DNA of 16,438 bases. Source: an uncultured Clostridia bacterium. GTDB lineage: Bacteria > Bacillota > Clostridia > Oscillospirales > Acutalibacteraceae. The stretch lies in contig CAMVYG010000025.1 of the NCBI GenBank assembly GCA_947171615.1, positions 1 through 16,438 on the forward strand, given 5' to 3'. The translations under genes and the position numbers were made by a program. The notes beneath the pieces are model-generated. The model made no database searches, had not been told where the DNA came from, and saw nothing but the letters and a program-made list of their open reading frames with translations. Shown piece by piece: positions 6,177 through 12,765 of the stretch; position 1 is the stretch's first letter, and each line of letters begins with the position of its first letter.

Positions 6177-8315
6177 CTAAATGAACAGATCCTTGCCGAA
6201 ATCTGCTTCCAGGGAAAGGCCGGTATCTGAGGAATACAATTTCATGTTTGTTAAGATGGCTGCTTTATCTTTCAAAAGCTCCAGATCTCCTGCTGCCATC
6301 AGAGCCTCAAAGTGCTGTGGGTAGATGGAGACTGCGTATTGCCCCAGACTGCGGAACAAAGCTCGATTCCACGCTCCTGCGCGAAGCTGTTCTACCAATT
6401 TGTTCCCTTCATTTTGCGGGATATAGACTGTTCGGGTATCGGAATCGATCAAATGAAACCTCTCCGCTACGGTTTTAAAGGGCATTCTGTCCTCCTGCAT
6501 AATGGAAAGAATTTCTTTATGGTCCTGGGCCTGCTTTCCTTTCAAATGCAGCAGTTCCCTAAAATAAAAATGAATAGCTTCCGGATCTTCCGGATTATCA
6601 AATTGTTTTAGCGTCTGGCGAGCTGCCTTAATGGGGATATCAAACAGCGGGGGGATAGGATTGGGCCCTTGGAAGATTGTAACGATGCTCTCTTCCGGTG
6701 GTTTTTTCCCTTCCCGATTACATCGCCCGGCAGCTTGCAGAATAGAATCGAGCCCGGCTTCTTCCCGAAATACAGCAGGGAAGTTCACATCTACCCCTGC
6801 TTCAATGAGAGAAGTAGAGATGACGCGGCAGGGAAGGTCGTTTGTCAGCCGCCACCGAATCTCCGCTAATACCCTGCGGCGGTGATCGGGATACATCAAG
6901 GTGGACAGATGAAAGGAACCATCCTTTTCAAGCAGGTCATAGACTTCTTGGGCGCTTTTCCGGCTGTTTACAATACATAGCGCCTGCTTATGGGAATTTA
7001 GCTGCTCTGCCAGCTCTCCCCAAGACATTTTTCCGGCTTTGCGGAATGTGACCCGGCGGAACACCGTTTGCCTGATCTTTTCCGGAGTACACAGTTCCAC
7101 GGCAGGTGTGTCCGGCAAAAATTCACAAAAAATATCATCTAAAGACGGCTGGGTGGCAGTACAGAGCACGGCAGATACGCCATATCGTTTTACAAGCTGA
7201 GAAACAGCAAAAATGCAGGGCCGCAGGTAAGGAACAGGCAACATCTGCGCTTCGTCAAAAACGATCACACTTTGTGCCAGATTATGAAGCTTTCGGCATT
7301 GAGAGGAACGGTTGGCAAACAGGGATTCAAAAAATTGAACTGCCGTAGTTACCACAACAGGTATATCCCAGTTTTCAGCTGCCAGAGCCAGGGCGGCGTT
7401 ATCAGATTTGGCCTCGTCTTCCAGATCGTACAAAATACCGGAGTGGTGTTCCAATACATTGCGATCCCCAAGAATGGTTCGGAAGGTCTCAGCGGTTTGC
7501 TCAATAATAGACGTATACGGAATAACATAGACGATCCGGCGCAGCCCGTTTTTCTGCGCATGGCGCAGCGCAAATGCCAGAGAAGCCACTGTTTTTCCGC
7601 CGCCGGTTGGAATCGTGAGAGTGAAGAGACCGGGTTTCTGCCGCTCTCCTTGAGTAATGCACTGGCCCAGCAAAGCGCACCGCTCTCGGTTCAGATCGGT
7701 TTTCGGTGGAAACCAGTTTTCTGTAAATCGGGAAAGGCGCTGTTCCAGTAAATCAATGGGATCTCCGATGTCTCTGGCGGCAGATGTTGCTTTCATGAAC
7801 GCTTCTGTATCCAAATAGTCTGCGTCTACCAAACAGGAGTAAAGCATACGTGTGAAAAACATTGCTTCCAACGGATCATGAAAGTTCAGGGGAGGAATTT
7901 GAGGGAAAGAGATGTCCTTTCTCCAGTCGTCATAAGGTTCCAGTTTCCCAGCGGCCGCCTGATTCATTCTGCCGAAAAAGGTAGACTGCAAGGGAGCGTC
8001 TCCCATTCCACCTCCATCTGGCAGTCCGGTGTGATGCCCGATCACCGCGAATGCTGCGTAAGGATGCCCGAGCTTTGCACACTCCGCTGCTCCGGCAGTG
8101 GAATGGTCAACCCGAGGGCCGCCTAAAAGCCGCCGTTGAAAAGCCGAGGAATATTTTCCCAAATCATGGGCCAGGCCCGCAAGTTCTCCCTGCTTTTCCG
8201 CATGGAAGCAGGCAGCAAATCGCGCGCATAACCGGGCTGTTTCGATGAGATGATTTAATATGGTTTGTTCTCTACCATCAGCTGCTATATGGGCTAAGGC
8301 TTTCTTTTCTTCCAA
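6177..8315 (-). CDS. cas3: CRISPR-associated nuclease-helicase Cas3 (HD plus DEAD/H)
   Basis: This 712-residue protein unwinds and degrades target DNA after recruitment by Cascade. The N-terminal HD nuclease has H50-D51 (GLAHDLGKYS), H71 (DHSTAG) and H94-H95 (GHHTGLPD). The helicase follows with Walker A TGGGKT (237-242), the DEAH-box variant DEAQ (354-357), motif III TAT (386-388), motif V STSLIEAGVDV (500-510) and motif VI QAAGRCNR (527-534). No ATG fits: the frame opens at a TTG (8315), 12 bases after AAGGAG; an ATT one codon earlier would have a better spacing of 9. It is the first gene of the cas operon, with the promoter about 45 bases upstream. Confidence 0.97.
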   Translation of the reverse strand: MEEKKALAHIAADGREQTILNHLIETARLCARFAACFHAEKQGELAGLAHDLGKYSSAFQRRLLGGPRVDHSTAGAAECAKLGHPYAAFAVIGHHTGLPDGGGMGDAPLQSTFFGRMNQAAAGKLEPYDDWRKDISFPQIPPLNFHDPLEAMFFTRMLYSCLVDADYLDTEAFMKATSAARDIGDPIDLLEQRLSRFTENWFPPKTDLNRERCALLGQCITQGERQKPGLFTLTIPTGGGKTVASLAFALRHAQKNGLRRIVYVIPYTSIIEQTAETFRTILGDRNVLEHHSGILYDLEDEAKSDNAALALAAENWDIPVVVTTAVQFFESLFANRSSQCRKLHNLAQSVIVFDEAQMLPVPYLRPCIFAVSQLVKRYGVSAVLCTATQPSLDDIFCEFLPDTPAVELCTPEKIRQTVFRRVTFRKAGKMSWGELAEQLNSHKQALCIVNSRKSAQEVYDLLEKDGSFHLSTLMYPDHRRRVLAEIRWRLTNDLPCRVISTSLIEAGVDVNFPAVFREEAGLDSILQAAGRCNREGKKPPEESIVTIFQGPNPIPPLFDIPIKAARQTLKQFDNPEDPEAIHFYFRELLHLKGKQAQDHKEILSIMQEDRMPFKTVAERFHLIDSDTRTVYIPQNEGNKLVEQLRAGAWNRALFRSLGQYAVSIYPQHFEALMAAGDLELLKDKAAILTNMKLYSSDTGLSLEADFGKDLFI

Positions 8316-8359
8316 AATGTTTGCGAACTCCTTTTTTTGCGTGCCAATTTTTCACAATC

Positions 8360-8387
8360 ATTATACCACGATTCGACAAGAAATCAA
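8360..8387 (-). promoter_or_regulatory. Sigma-A promoter of the cas operon
   Basis: On the minus strand TTGATT (8382-8387) is followed by 16 bases and a perfect TATAAT (8360-8365), preceded by TGG to form an extended -10. Transcription would start near 8353, leaving a leader of about 37 bases before cas3. No other promoter is obvious inside the tightly packed operon. Confidence 0.8.
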
Positions 8388-8788
8388 GTGAAATACCTTT
8401 TTTCGAGAAAATTTATATTATTTAAGTTTTTATATAAATTCTAATGCAGATATGGCCTGATTGCAGAATGCGGCGGTGATTTAGCGGGTGATAGCAGATA
8501 TCACCGGACAGCAGAAAACAGAGGTAAATAGGCTGATATATTGCGGCTTTTCAGATTTTCCAAATCATATTTCAGCGCCCTGCCGCAAAAAATGAAACAA
8601 AAAGCATGAAACGCTTTTTATCGGTACGAAAAGTAAAATGCAAACAGAAGGGCTGTGACTTCTGCGGGAATATAGAACGTTGCGCCATGGGCGCTGTAAA
8701 GCGATGGGCTTCTGTGACGGAAGCTCCAGAGCGCTTCATTGAAAAAAGCTTTTGGCGGAAATGATGGAAAAATGTAAAGAAAGAGGGC
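8388..8788. other. Non-coding gap between the divergent cas and rpsU promoters
   Basis: About 400 bases with no convincing gene. The part near cas is very AT-rich. It contains a short perfect hairpin, GGTGATA-gcaga-TATCACC (8487-8505), with a further GGTGAT at 8475-8480, and an AT-rich hairpin, AAAAAGC-atgaaac-GCTTTTT (8599-8619). A 92-codon open frame on the minus strand (8572-8850) crosses the rpsU promoter, has no ribosome site and resembles nothing known, so I do not treat it as a gene. No known RNA family is recognised. Confidence 0.5.
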
Positions 8789-8817
8789 TTGACAATCCTG
8801 TAGGAGGACGATATAAT
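8789..8817 (+). promoter_or_regulatory. Consensus sigma-A promoter of rpsU
   Basis: TTGACA (8789-8794), 17 bases, TATAAT (8812-8817): both boxes and the spacing match the consensus exactly. This is expected for a highly expressed ribosomal protein gene. The untranslated leader would be about 60 bases. Confidence 0.92.
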
Positions 8818-8886
8818 TATCTGTGTTGTATTCGGTATGATATAACGCATTAGACCCCTGCCTTAGGGCGGATGGGAGGGATATAC

Positions 8887-9063
8887 ATGGCTGAAATTCG
8901 GATCAAAGAGAATGAATCCCTGGACAGCGCGCTTCGTCGTTTTAAGAAGCAGTGCGCCAGAGCAGGCGTCATTCAGGAGGTTCGCAAGAGAGAGGCTTAT
9001 GAGAAGCCTTCTGTCAAGCGGAAGAAAAAGTCAGAAGCAGCTCGCAAGCGCAAGTACAAGTAA
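8887..9063 (+). CDS. rpsU: 30S ribosomal protein S21
   Basis: The 58-residue product MAEIRIKENESLDSALRRFK… matches S21 in length and sequence: the N-terminal strand, the LDSALRRFKK helix, and a basic C-terminal tail rich in K and R (VKRKKKSEAARKRKYK). S21 binds the small ribosomal subunit near the 3' end of 16S rRNA and assists translation initiation. The ATG at 8887 is preferred over one at 8872 because the ribosome site GGGAGGG lies between them. The gene has its own consensus promoter and is followed by a strong terminator, so it is mainly monocistronic. Confidence 0.98.
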   Translation: MAEIRIKENESLDSALRRFKKQCARAGVIQEVRKREAYEKPSVKRKKKSEAARKRKYK

Positions 9064-9080
9064 GGCTGCTCACAATGCAC

Positions 9081-9120
9081 TTTCGGAAGCGGGCGGAAGC
9101 CCGCTTTTTTGTTTCCGAAA
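9081..9120 (+). terminator. Rho-independent terminator after rpsU
   Basis: The stem GCGGGC (9089-9094), loop GGAA and GCCCGC (9099-9104) is followed by six T (9105-9110). An outer arm pair, TTTCGGAA (9081-9088) and TTCCGAAA (9112-9119), can extend the structure around the T tract. Confidence 0.93.
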
Positions 9121-9147
9121 TTTGGGAACCGCAGGAGACATGATTTT

Positions 9148-9651
9148 ATGGCTGTTTTTAGACCTACTGCTGTGAAACGGGGACTTATGGACCTGACTCC
9201 GGAATTCTTATCCGGGCTGGGGGTTCGGGCCCTGCTGCTGGACGTGGATAACACGGTTGCTTCCTATACTTCCCACCAGCCCATACCGGGCGCGGTGGAG
9301 TGGGCCCAACACATGGTGGAAGCAGGCTTTCGGGTGCTGATTGTTTCCAATAATTTTAAGAAGCGGGTGGAACCCTTCGCCGCAAAATTCGGTCTGGGGT
9401 GCATCAGCTTTGCCATGAAGCCGCTGCCCTTTGGCTACCTCAAGGCCCGTTCCCTGCTGAAGATGAAATGCCGGGAATGCGCCATTATCGGAGATCAGAT
9501 CTTTACCGATGTGATCGGGGCCAATTTGTGCGGTATGAAGTCTGTGCTGCTTTCTCCTATTGAGGAGGAAGATGGCTTTACCTTTAAGGTGCGCAGGCAT
9601 TTTGAGAAGGGGCTGCGTAAAAAATTTGAAAGAGAAGCTGAAAAGGACTGA
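9148..9651 (+). CDS. yqeG: YqeG-family HAD-IIIA phosphatase
   Basis: This 167-residue protein belongs to the haloacid dehalogenase superfamily, YqeG subfamily, small cytosolic phosphatases whose substrate is not firmly known. Motif I is LLLDVDNTV (D32, D34, T36), motif II is VSNN (S67), motif III the lysine of AMKP (K91), and motif IV GDQIFTD (D116, D121). The N-terminal RPTAVKRGLMDLTPEFLSGLGV is typical of the subfamily. The ATG at 9148 has AGGAG 10 bases upstream. An overlapping ATG at 9139 is out of frame. It follows the rpsU terminator with no obvious promoter of its own, and the M24 peptidase gene begins 44 bases downstream. Confidence 0.9.
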   Translation: MAVFRPTAVKRGLMDLTPEFLSGLGVRALLLDVDNTVASYTSHQPIPGAVEWAQHMVEAGFRVLIVSNNFKKRVEPFAAKFGLGCISFAMKPLPFGYLKARSLLKMKCRECAIIGDQIFTDVIGANLCGMKSVLLSPIEEEDGFTFKVRRHFEKGLRKKFEREAEKD

Positions 9652-9695
9652 GATTCTTTTGAGCCTTCTATAAAAAGAAAGGATGGAGCACAGAT

Positions 9696-10775
9696 ATGAA
9701 GAATCCCATAGAGCGCTTGCAGGAAACGCTGCTTCACGGCGACGCCCGAAAGGCCGCCCTGGTGTTTTCCGAGCGGAACCGGCGGTATTTTACGGAATTT
9801 CCCGCCACAGACGGCGCGCTGCTGATTACATCCGAAAACGCCTATCTGCTCATGGATTTTCGCTATGAGGAGGCTGCCCGGTATCAGGCGAAGTACTGTG
9901 AAGTTGTGGGTTTTTCCAACCTGAACGGCAAGCTGGGAGAGCTTTTGAAAAAGCACGGAATAAAGGAAGTTTATCTGGAACTGGAACAGCTTTCCGTAGC
10001 CCAGGCAAGGCGGTTTGAAAAGGCGTTTCAGTCCTGTGGCGCAGAGGCCGTGCTGGACGAGTCCCTGGATAATGTGATTCGGGAACAGCGCATGATAAAG
10101 TCTCCGGAGGAGGTCAAAAAGATCGAGGCCTCGCAGGAGATCACCGACGCAGCCTTTGAACACATTCTGCCCTATATTCGGGAGGGTGTGACGGAACGGG
10201 AGCTGGCGCTGGAGATCGAATTTTTTATGCGGAAAAACGGCGCAGATAACGTGGCCTTTGAGCTGATCGTGGCGGCGGGGAAAAACGGCTCGCAGTGTCA
10301 TGCAGTTCCTTCGGAAAATCAGGTGCAGAAGGGCGATTTTATCACCATGGATACCGGCGCTCTGCTGGACGGCTACCATTCTGATATGACCCGCACTGTG
10401 GCCTTGGGCCATGTGTCAGAGGAGCAGCGGGCCGTGTATGAAACGGTTCTGCGGGCTCATCTGGCGGTGATCGATCAGGTAAAGCCGGGAATGCCCTGCT
10501 GTGAGGCGGATAAAATTGCCAGAGATATTATTGAGAAGGACTATCCCGGTACCTTTGGCCACGGCCTGGGCCATGGAGTGGGCTTTGAAATTCACGAGTG
10601 GCCGCGCTTTGCAGCCCATGATGCAACTCCCTGCGCAGAGGGGATGGTCATTACCGATGAACCGGGAATCTATCTCCCGGCGAAATACGGCGTGCGTATT
10701 GAGGATATGCTGCTTATCACGGCAGACGGCTGCCGCAGCCTGACGAAGTCTCCCAAGGAGCTGATAGAGCTGTAA
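9696..10775 (+). CDS. M24-family Xaa-Pro peptidase
   Basis: This 359-residue cytosolic metallopeptidase should remove N-terminal residues preceding proline. The N-terminal creatinase-like domain (about 1-130) contains RNRRYFTEFPATDGALLIT; the catalytic pita-bread domain follows. All five dinuclear metal ligands are present: D219 (FITMDTGA), D230 (HSDMTRT), H293 (GLGHGVG), E322 (TDEPGIY) and E336 (VRIEDM), plus the catalytic-type H202. The length fits the short Firmicutes form (YqhT/PepQ-like) rather than the longer E. coli PepP. The ATG at 9696 has a modest upstream GGATGGAG. Its position just before efp is common in Firmicutes. Confidence 0.94.
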   Translation: MKNPIERLQETLLHGDARKAALVFSERNRRYFTEFPATDGALLITSENAYLLMDFRYEEAARYQAKYCEVVGFSNLNGKLGELLKKHGIKEVYLELEQLSVAQARRFEKAFQSCGAEAVLDESLDNVIREQRMIKSPEEVKKIEASQEITDAAFEHILPYIREGVTERELALEIEFFMRKNGADNVAFELIVAAGKNGSQCHAVPSENQVQKGDFITMDTGALLDGYHSDMTRTVALGHVSEEQRAVYETVLRAHLAVIDQVKPGMPCCEADKIARDIIEKDYPGTFGHGLGHGVGFEIHEWPRFAAHDATPCAEGMVITDEPGIYLPAKYGVRIEDMLLITADGCRSLTKSPKELIEL

Positions 10776-10817
10776 AAGCCTGTGCTGGGGCAGATTCGGC
10801 GGAATTTCAGGGCTTTT
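10774..10817 (+). terminator. Possible terminator after the Xaa-Pro peptidase
   Basis: AAAAGCC (10774-10780), overlapping the stop codon, can pair with GGCTTTT (10811-10817), leaving a large partly structured loop and a short T run. The stem is weak for a terminator, and the efp promoter lies downstream. Confidence 0.35.
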
Positions 10818-10873
10818 GTACCTGCTGCTTTATGAGTACAGGTTTTCTAATAAGAAAAATTTCCCACTTTTTC

Positions 10874-10902
10874 TTGAAATCAGCCCGGAAATAGGGTATA
10901 CT
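10874..10902 (+). promoter_or_regulatory. Sigma-A promoter of efp
   Basis: TTGAAA (10874-10879), 17 bases, TATACT (10897-10902). Transcription would begin near 10909, giving a leader of about 150 bases before efp. The strength of the match suggests efp and the downstream gene can be made independently of the peptidase gene. Confidence 0.8.
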
Positions 10903-11007
10903 TGCGTTAGCAAGAATAAAGAGCGGTTTGTATCAGGACAGATTTTGATTGGGTATTACTTTTGAAGAGCGTTTTGGCGGTCCTTTTGCCCCTGTCCTTA
11001 GCCCTTC

Positions 11008-11040
11008 TCTAATATCTAATCTCCAACATCTAATATCTAA
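11008..11040 (+). repeat. Short direct repeat in the efp leader
   Basis: TCTAATATCTAA occurs at 11008-11019 and again at 11029-11040, immediately before the efp ribosome site GGAGGT (11045-11050). Upstream in the same leader a 7-bp inverted repeat, AGGACAG (10935-10941) and CTGTCCT (10992-10998), could close a stem. No known riboswitch is recognised. Confidence 0.6.
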
Positions 11041-11058
11041 ATTCGGAGGTCATATTTT

Positions 11059-11616
11059 ATGGTAACTGCAGGCGATTTCAGAAACGGCGTTACATTTGAA
11101 ATGGACGGCGGTGTGTATTCCATCATCGAGTTCCAGCATGTAAAGCCGGGCAAGGGCGCTGCCTTTGTGCGTACCAAGATCCGCAATGTCATCACCGGGG
11201 CCGTAACAGAAAAAACCTTTAATCCCAATGACAAATTCCCCACTGCCTTTATTGAGCGGAAGAACATGCAGTATCTCTACAGCGACGGCGATCTGTATTA
11301 TTTCATGGATAACGAGACCTATGAGCAGATGCCCATCAACGGCAGTGTGCTTGGGGACAATTTTAAGTTCGTCAAGGAGAATATGGAGTGCCAGGTGCAG
11401 TCCTATAAGGGCAATGTGTTCGGCGTGGAGCCTCCCAACTTTGTGGAGCTGGAAGTGGTTAAGACCGAGCCCGGCGTAAAGGGCGATACCGCTACCAACA
11501 CACTGAAGCCCGCCACCCTGGAAACCGGGGCAGAGATCCGTGTTCCCCTGTTTATCAATGAGAACGAGATGATCCGTGTCGATACCCGTACCGGCGAGTA
11601 TATGGAGCGCGCCTAA
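11059..11616 (+). CDS. efp: Translation elongation factor P
   Basis: The 185-residue protein has the three beta-barrel domains of EF-P, which relieves ribosomes stalled at proline runs. Domain I starts MVTAGDFRNGVTFEMDGGVY and has the modification-loop lysine K32 in KPGKGAAFVR, the residue that carries the 5-aminopentanol-type modification in Bacillus; I cannot see which modification is used here. The C-terminal signature region is TGAEIRVPLFINENEMIRVDTRTGEYMERA, ending exactly as usual. GGAGGT lies 8 bases before the ATG. It sits between an Xaa-Pro peptidase gene and a zinc-ribbon gene, a layout seen in other Clostridia. Confidence 0.98.
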   Translation: MVTAGDFRNGVTFEMDGGVYSIIEFQHVKPGKGAAFVRTKIRNVITGAVTEKTFNPNDKFPTAFIERKNMQYLYSDGDLYYFMDNETYEQMPINGSVLGDNFKFVKENMECQVQSYKGNVFGVEPPNFVELEVVKTEPGVKGDTATNTLKPATLETGAEIRVPLFINENEMIRVDTRTGEYMERA

Positions 11617-11696
11617 AAAAGAATCGGCGTATTTCCAAGCCGCTTTGGTACAGACTAAGAGCAGGTATGTCTGTGCTTTGCAAACCTGAGAAAAGT

Positions 11697-11741
11697 GCGG
11701 CAGGAATGCCGCAGCGGCTGCCGGTGTTTTTGTACCGGCAG
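11697..11741 (+). other. Two adjacent hairpins between efp and the zinc-ribbon gene
   Basis: GCGGCA-GGAA-TGCCGC (11697-11712) is followed 5 bases on by the perfect 8-bp stem CTGCCGGT / ACCGGCAG with the loop GTTTTTGT (11718-11741). Neither has a trailing T run, so they are not classic terminators. They end 6 bases before the ribosome site AAGGAG of the next gene and might affect RNA stability or access to that site; this is inference. Confidence 0.6.
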
Positions 11742-11760
11742 AAAGTAAAGGAGAATAGCA

Positions 11761-12216
11761 ATGACTAATTCAGAACGGGCTTCTTACATTCGCGGCCTGA
11801 TGGAAGGCCTGGAGCTTGACCCCAAGGCAAAGGAAACCAAGGTGCTGAACGCCATGGTAGAGCTTTTGGACGATCTGTGCCTCTCTGTAGAGGAGCTGGA
11901 GGACGGCTTTGACCTTCTTTCCGAGCAGGTGGATGAGATCGATGAAGATCTGGGCAATGTAGAAGAAGACTTCTACGGCATGGAGGAAGACGACTGCGGC
12001 TGTGGCTGCGGCCATCACCACCATGGAGAGTTCGACGATCTCGAGTATGAGGTAACCTGCCCCAGCTGCGGCACTACGATCCCGCTGGAGGACGAAATGC
12101 TGGACGAAGACGGCATTATCTGCCCCAAGTGCGGAGAGAGCTTGGAATTCGATTATGACGAAGACGAGGATTGCTGCTGCGGCGGTGGATGCCACCACGG
12201 CGAGGAAGAAAAGTAA
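11761..12216 (+). CDS. CD1247-type acidic zinc-ribbon protein
   Basis: The 151-residue product matches what I know as the CD1247 N-terminal domain family of Clostridia, of unknown function. Residues 1-60 are helical and acidic (ASYIRGLMEGLELDPKAKE… LLDDLCLSVEELEDG). A zinc ribbon follows, with CPSC (100-103) and CPKC (121-124). Two extra metal-like clusters stand out: CGCGCGHHHH (79-88) and CCCGGGCHH (138-146). The protein is extremely acidic overall and has no signal peptide or membrane segment. AAGGAG lies 7 bases before the ATG. It probably shares the efp transcript, 144 bases downstream, and ends at a strong terminator. Function not known. Confidence 0.85.
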   Translation: MTNSERASYIRGLMEGLELDPKAKETKVLNAMVELLDDLCLSVEELEDGFDLLSEQVDEIDEDLGNVEEDFYGMEEDDCGCGCGHHHHGEFDDLEYEVTCPSCGTTIPLEDEMLDEDGIICPKCGESLEFDYDEDEDCCCGGGCHHGEEEK

Positions 12217-12231
12217 TTTCAGTAGATCAGA

Positions 12232-12267
12232 AAAGACCCTGGACGAGATGGTTCGTCCAGGGTCTTT
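12232..12267. terminator. Strong bidirectional terminator
   Basis: A perfect 15-bp stem, AAAGACCCTGGACGA (12232-12246) and TCGTCCAGGGTCTTT (12253-12267), encloses a 6-base loop. T-rich tails lie on both sides (TTTCT on plus, TTTTCT on minus), so it can end both the efp-side transcript and the converging dehydratase operon. Confidence 0.93.
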
Positions 12268-12288
12268 CTAATTTTTCTGTAAGCAGCA

Positions 12289-12765
12289 TTAAAAATTTTC
12301 CAAAATTCTTTCAGCATGCTCCAGATATCGTTGCGCCCCGACTGAAAAGAGCCGGTGCCGCGTTTTGGTGGTTTCCTCATTTTCCTCTTGCCACACGTCA
12401 AAAATCAGTGCAGAGTTTCGGAAAAGGATCTCGCACAGTTCGGCGGCGGTATAGGTGGGCGCGCTTAGTTCAAAAAGCGTTATGATACGGGTATCCAATA
12501 AGCGGTTATAGGTGTCTTTTTCCGTAAAGCCGGAGATATGAGAAACAGAGTCCATACAGCGGTTTTTATAGAAGCGGCAGGGCTTGCAGATATCGTCTCC
12601 CTCTATTGTCAGACGCAGGGGAAGCTCCGGGCGTTCTAAAATCAGGTTGCCGATCCGGTAAAAATCGTGTCCCATGGCTTCATCGGGTACAAACAGTGTC
12701 AGTCCGCTGCCGTACAGCTTCAGGATGTCGATAAAGTGGTGGGGCTTTATGGTGATGGAGGTCAT
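12289..12765 (-). CDS. DUF1284-like cysteine-containing small protein
   Basis: The 158-residue product has features I associate with DUF1284: an N-terminal IKPHHFIDILKLYGSG segment and a GDDICKPCRFYKNRC segment with C60, C63 and C70, a possible metal or iron-sulfur site. The remainder is predicted helical and acidic near the end (VWQEENEE). No signal peptide or membrane helix is visible. Its ATG overlaps the dehydratase stop by 4 bases (ATGA), so the two are translationally coupled, with a G-rich site (CAGGGGGA) just upstream. The function is unknown; the coupling suggests a role linked to the dehydratase, but that is inference. The family assignment is from motif memory only. Confidence 0.7.
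   Translation of the reverse strand: MTSITIKPHHFIDILKLYGSGLTLFVPDEAMGHDFYRIGNLILERPELPLRLTIEGDDICKPCRFYKNRCMDSVSHISGFTEKDTYNRLLDTRIITLFELSAPTYTAAELCEILFRNSALIFDVWQEENEETTKTRHRLFSVGAQRYLEHAERILENF

Noticed and set aside
8572..8850. 92-codon minus-strand frame in the cas–rpsU gap.
   Set aside because: No ribosome site, crosses the rpsU promoter, and the translation shows no family resemblance.
9495..10412. 305-codon minus-strand frame opposite yqeG and the Xaa-Pro peptidase gene.
   Set aside because: It crosses two well-supported genes on the other strand and its translation has no recognisable domain.
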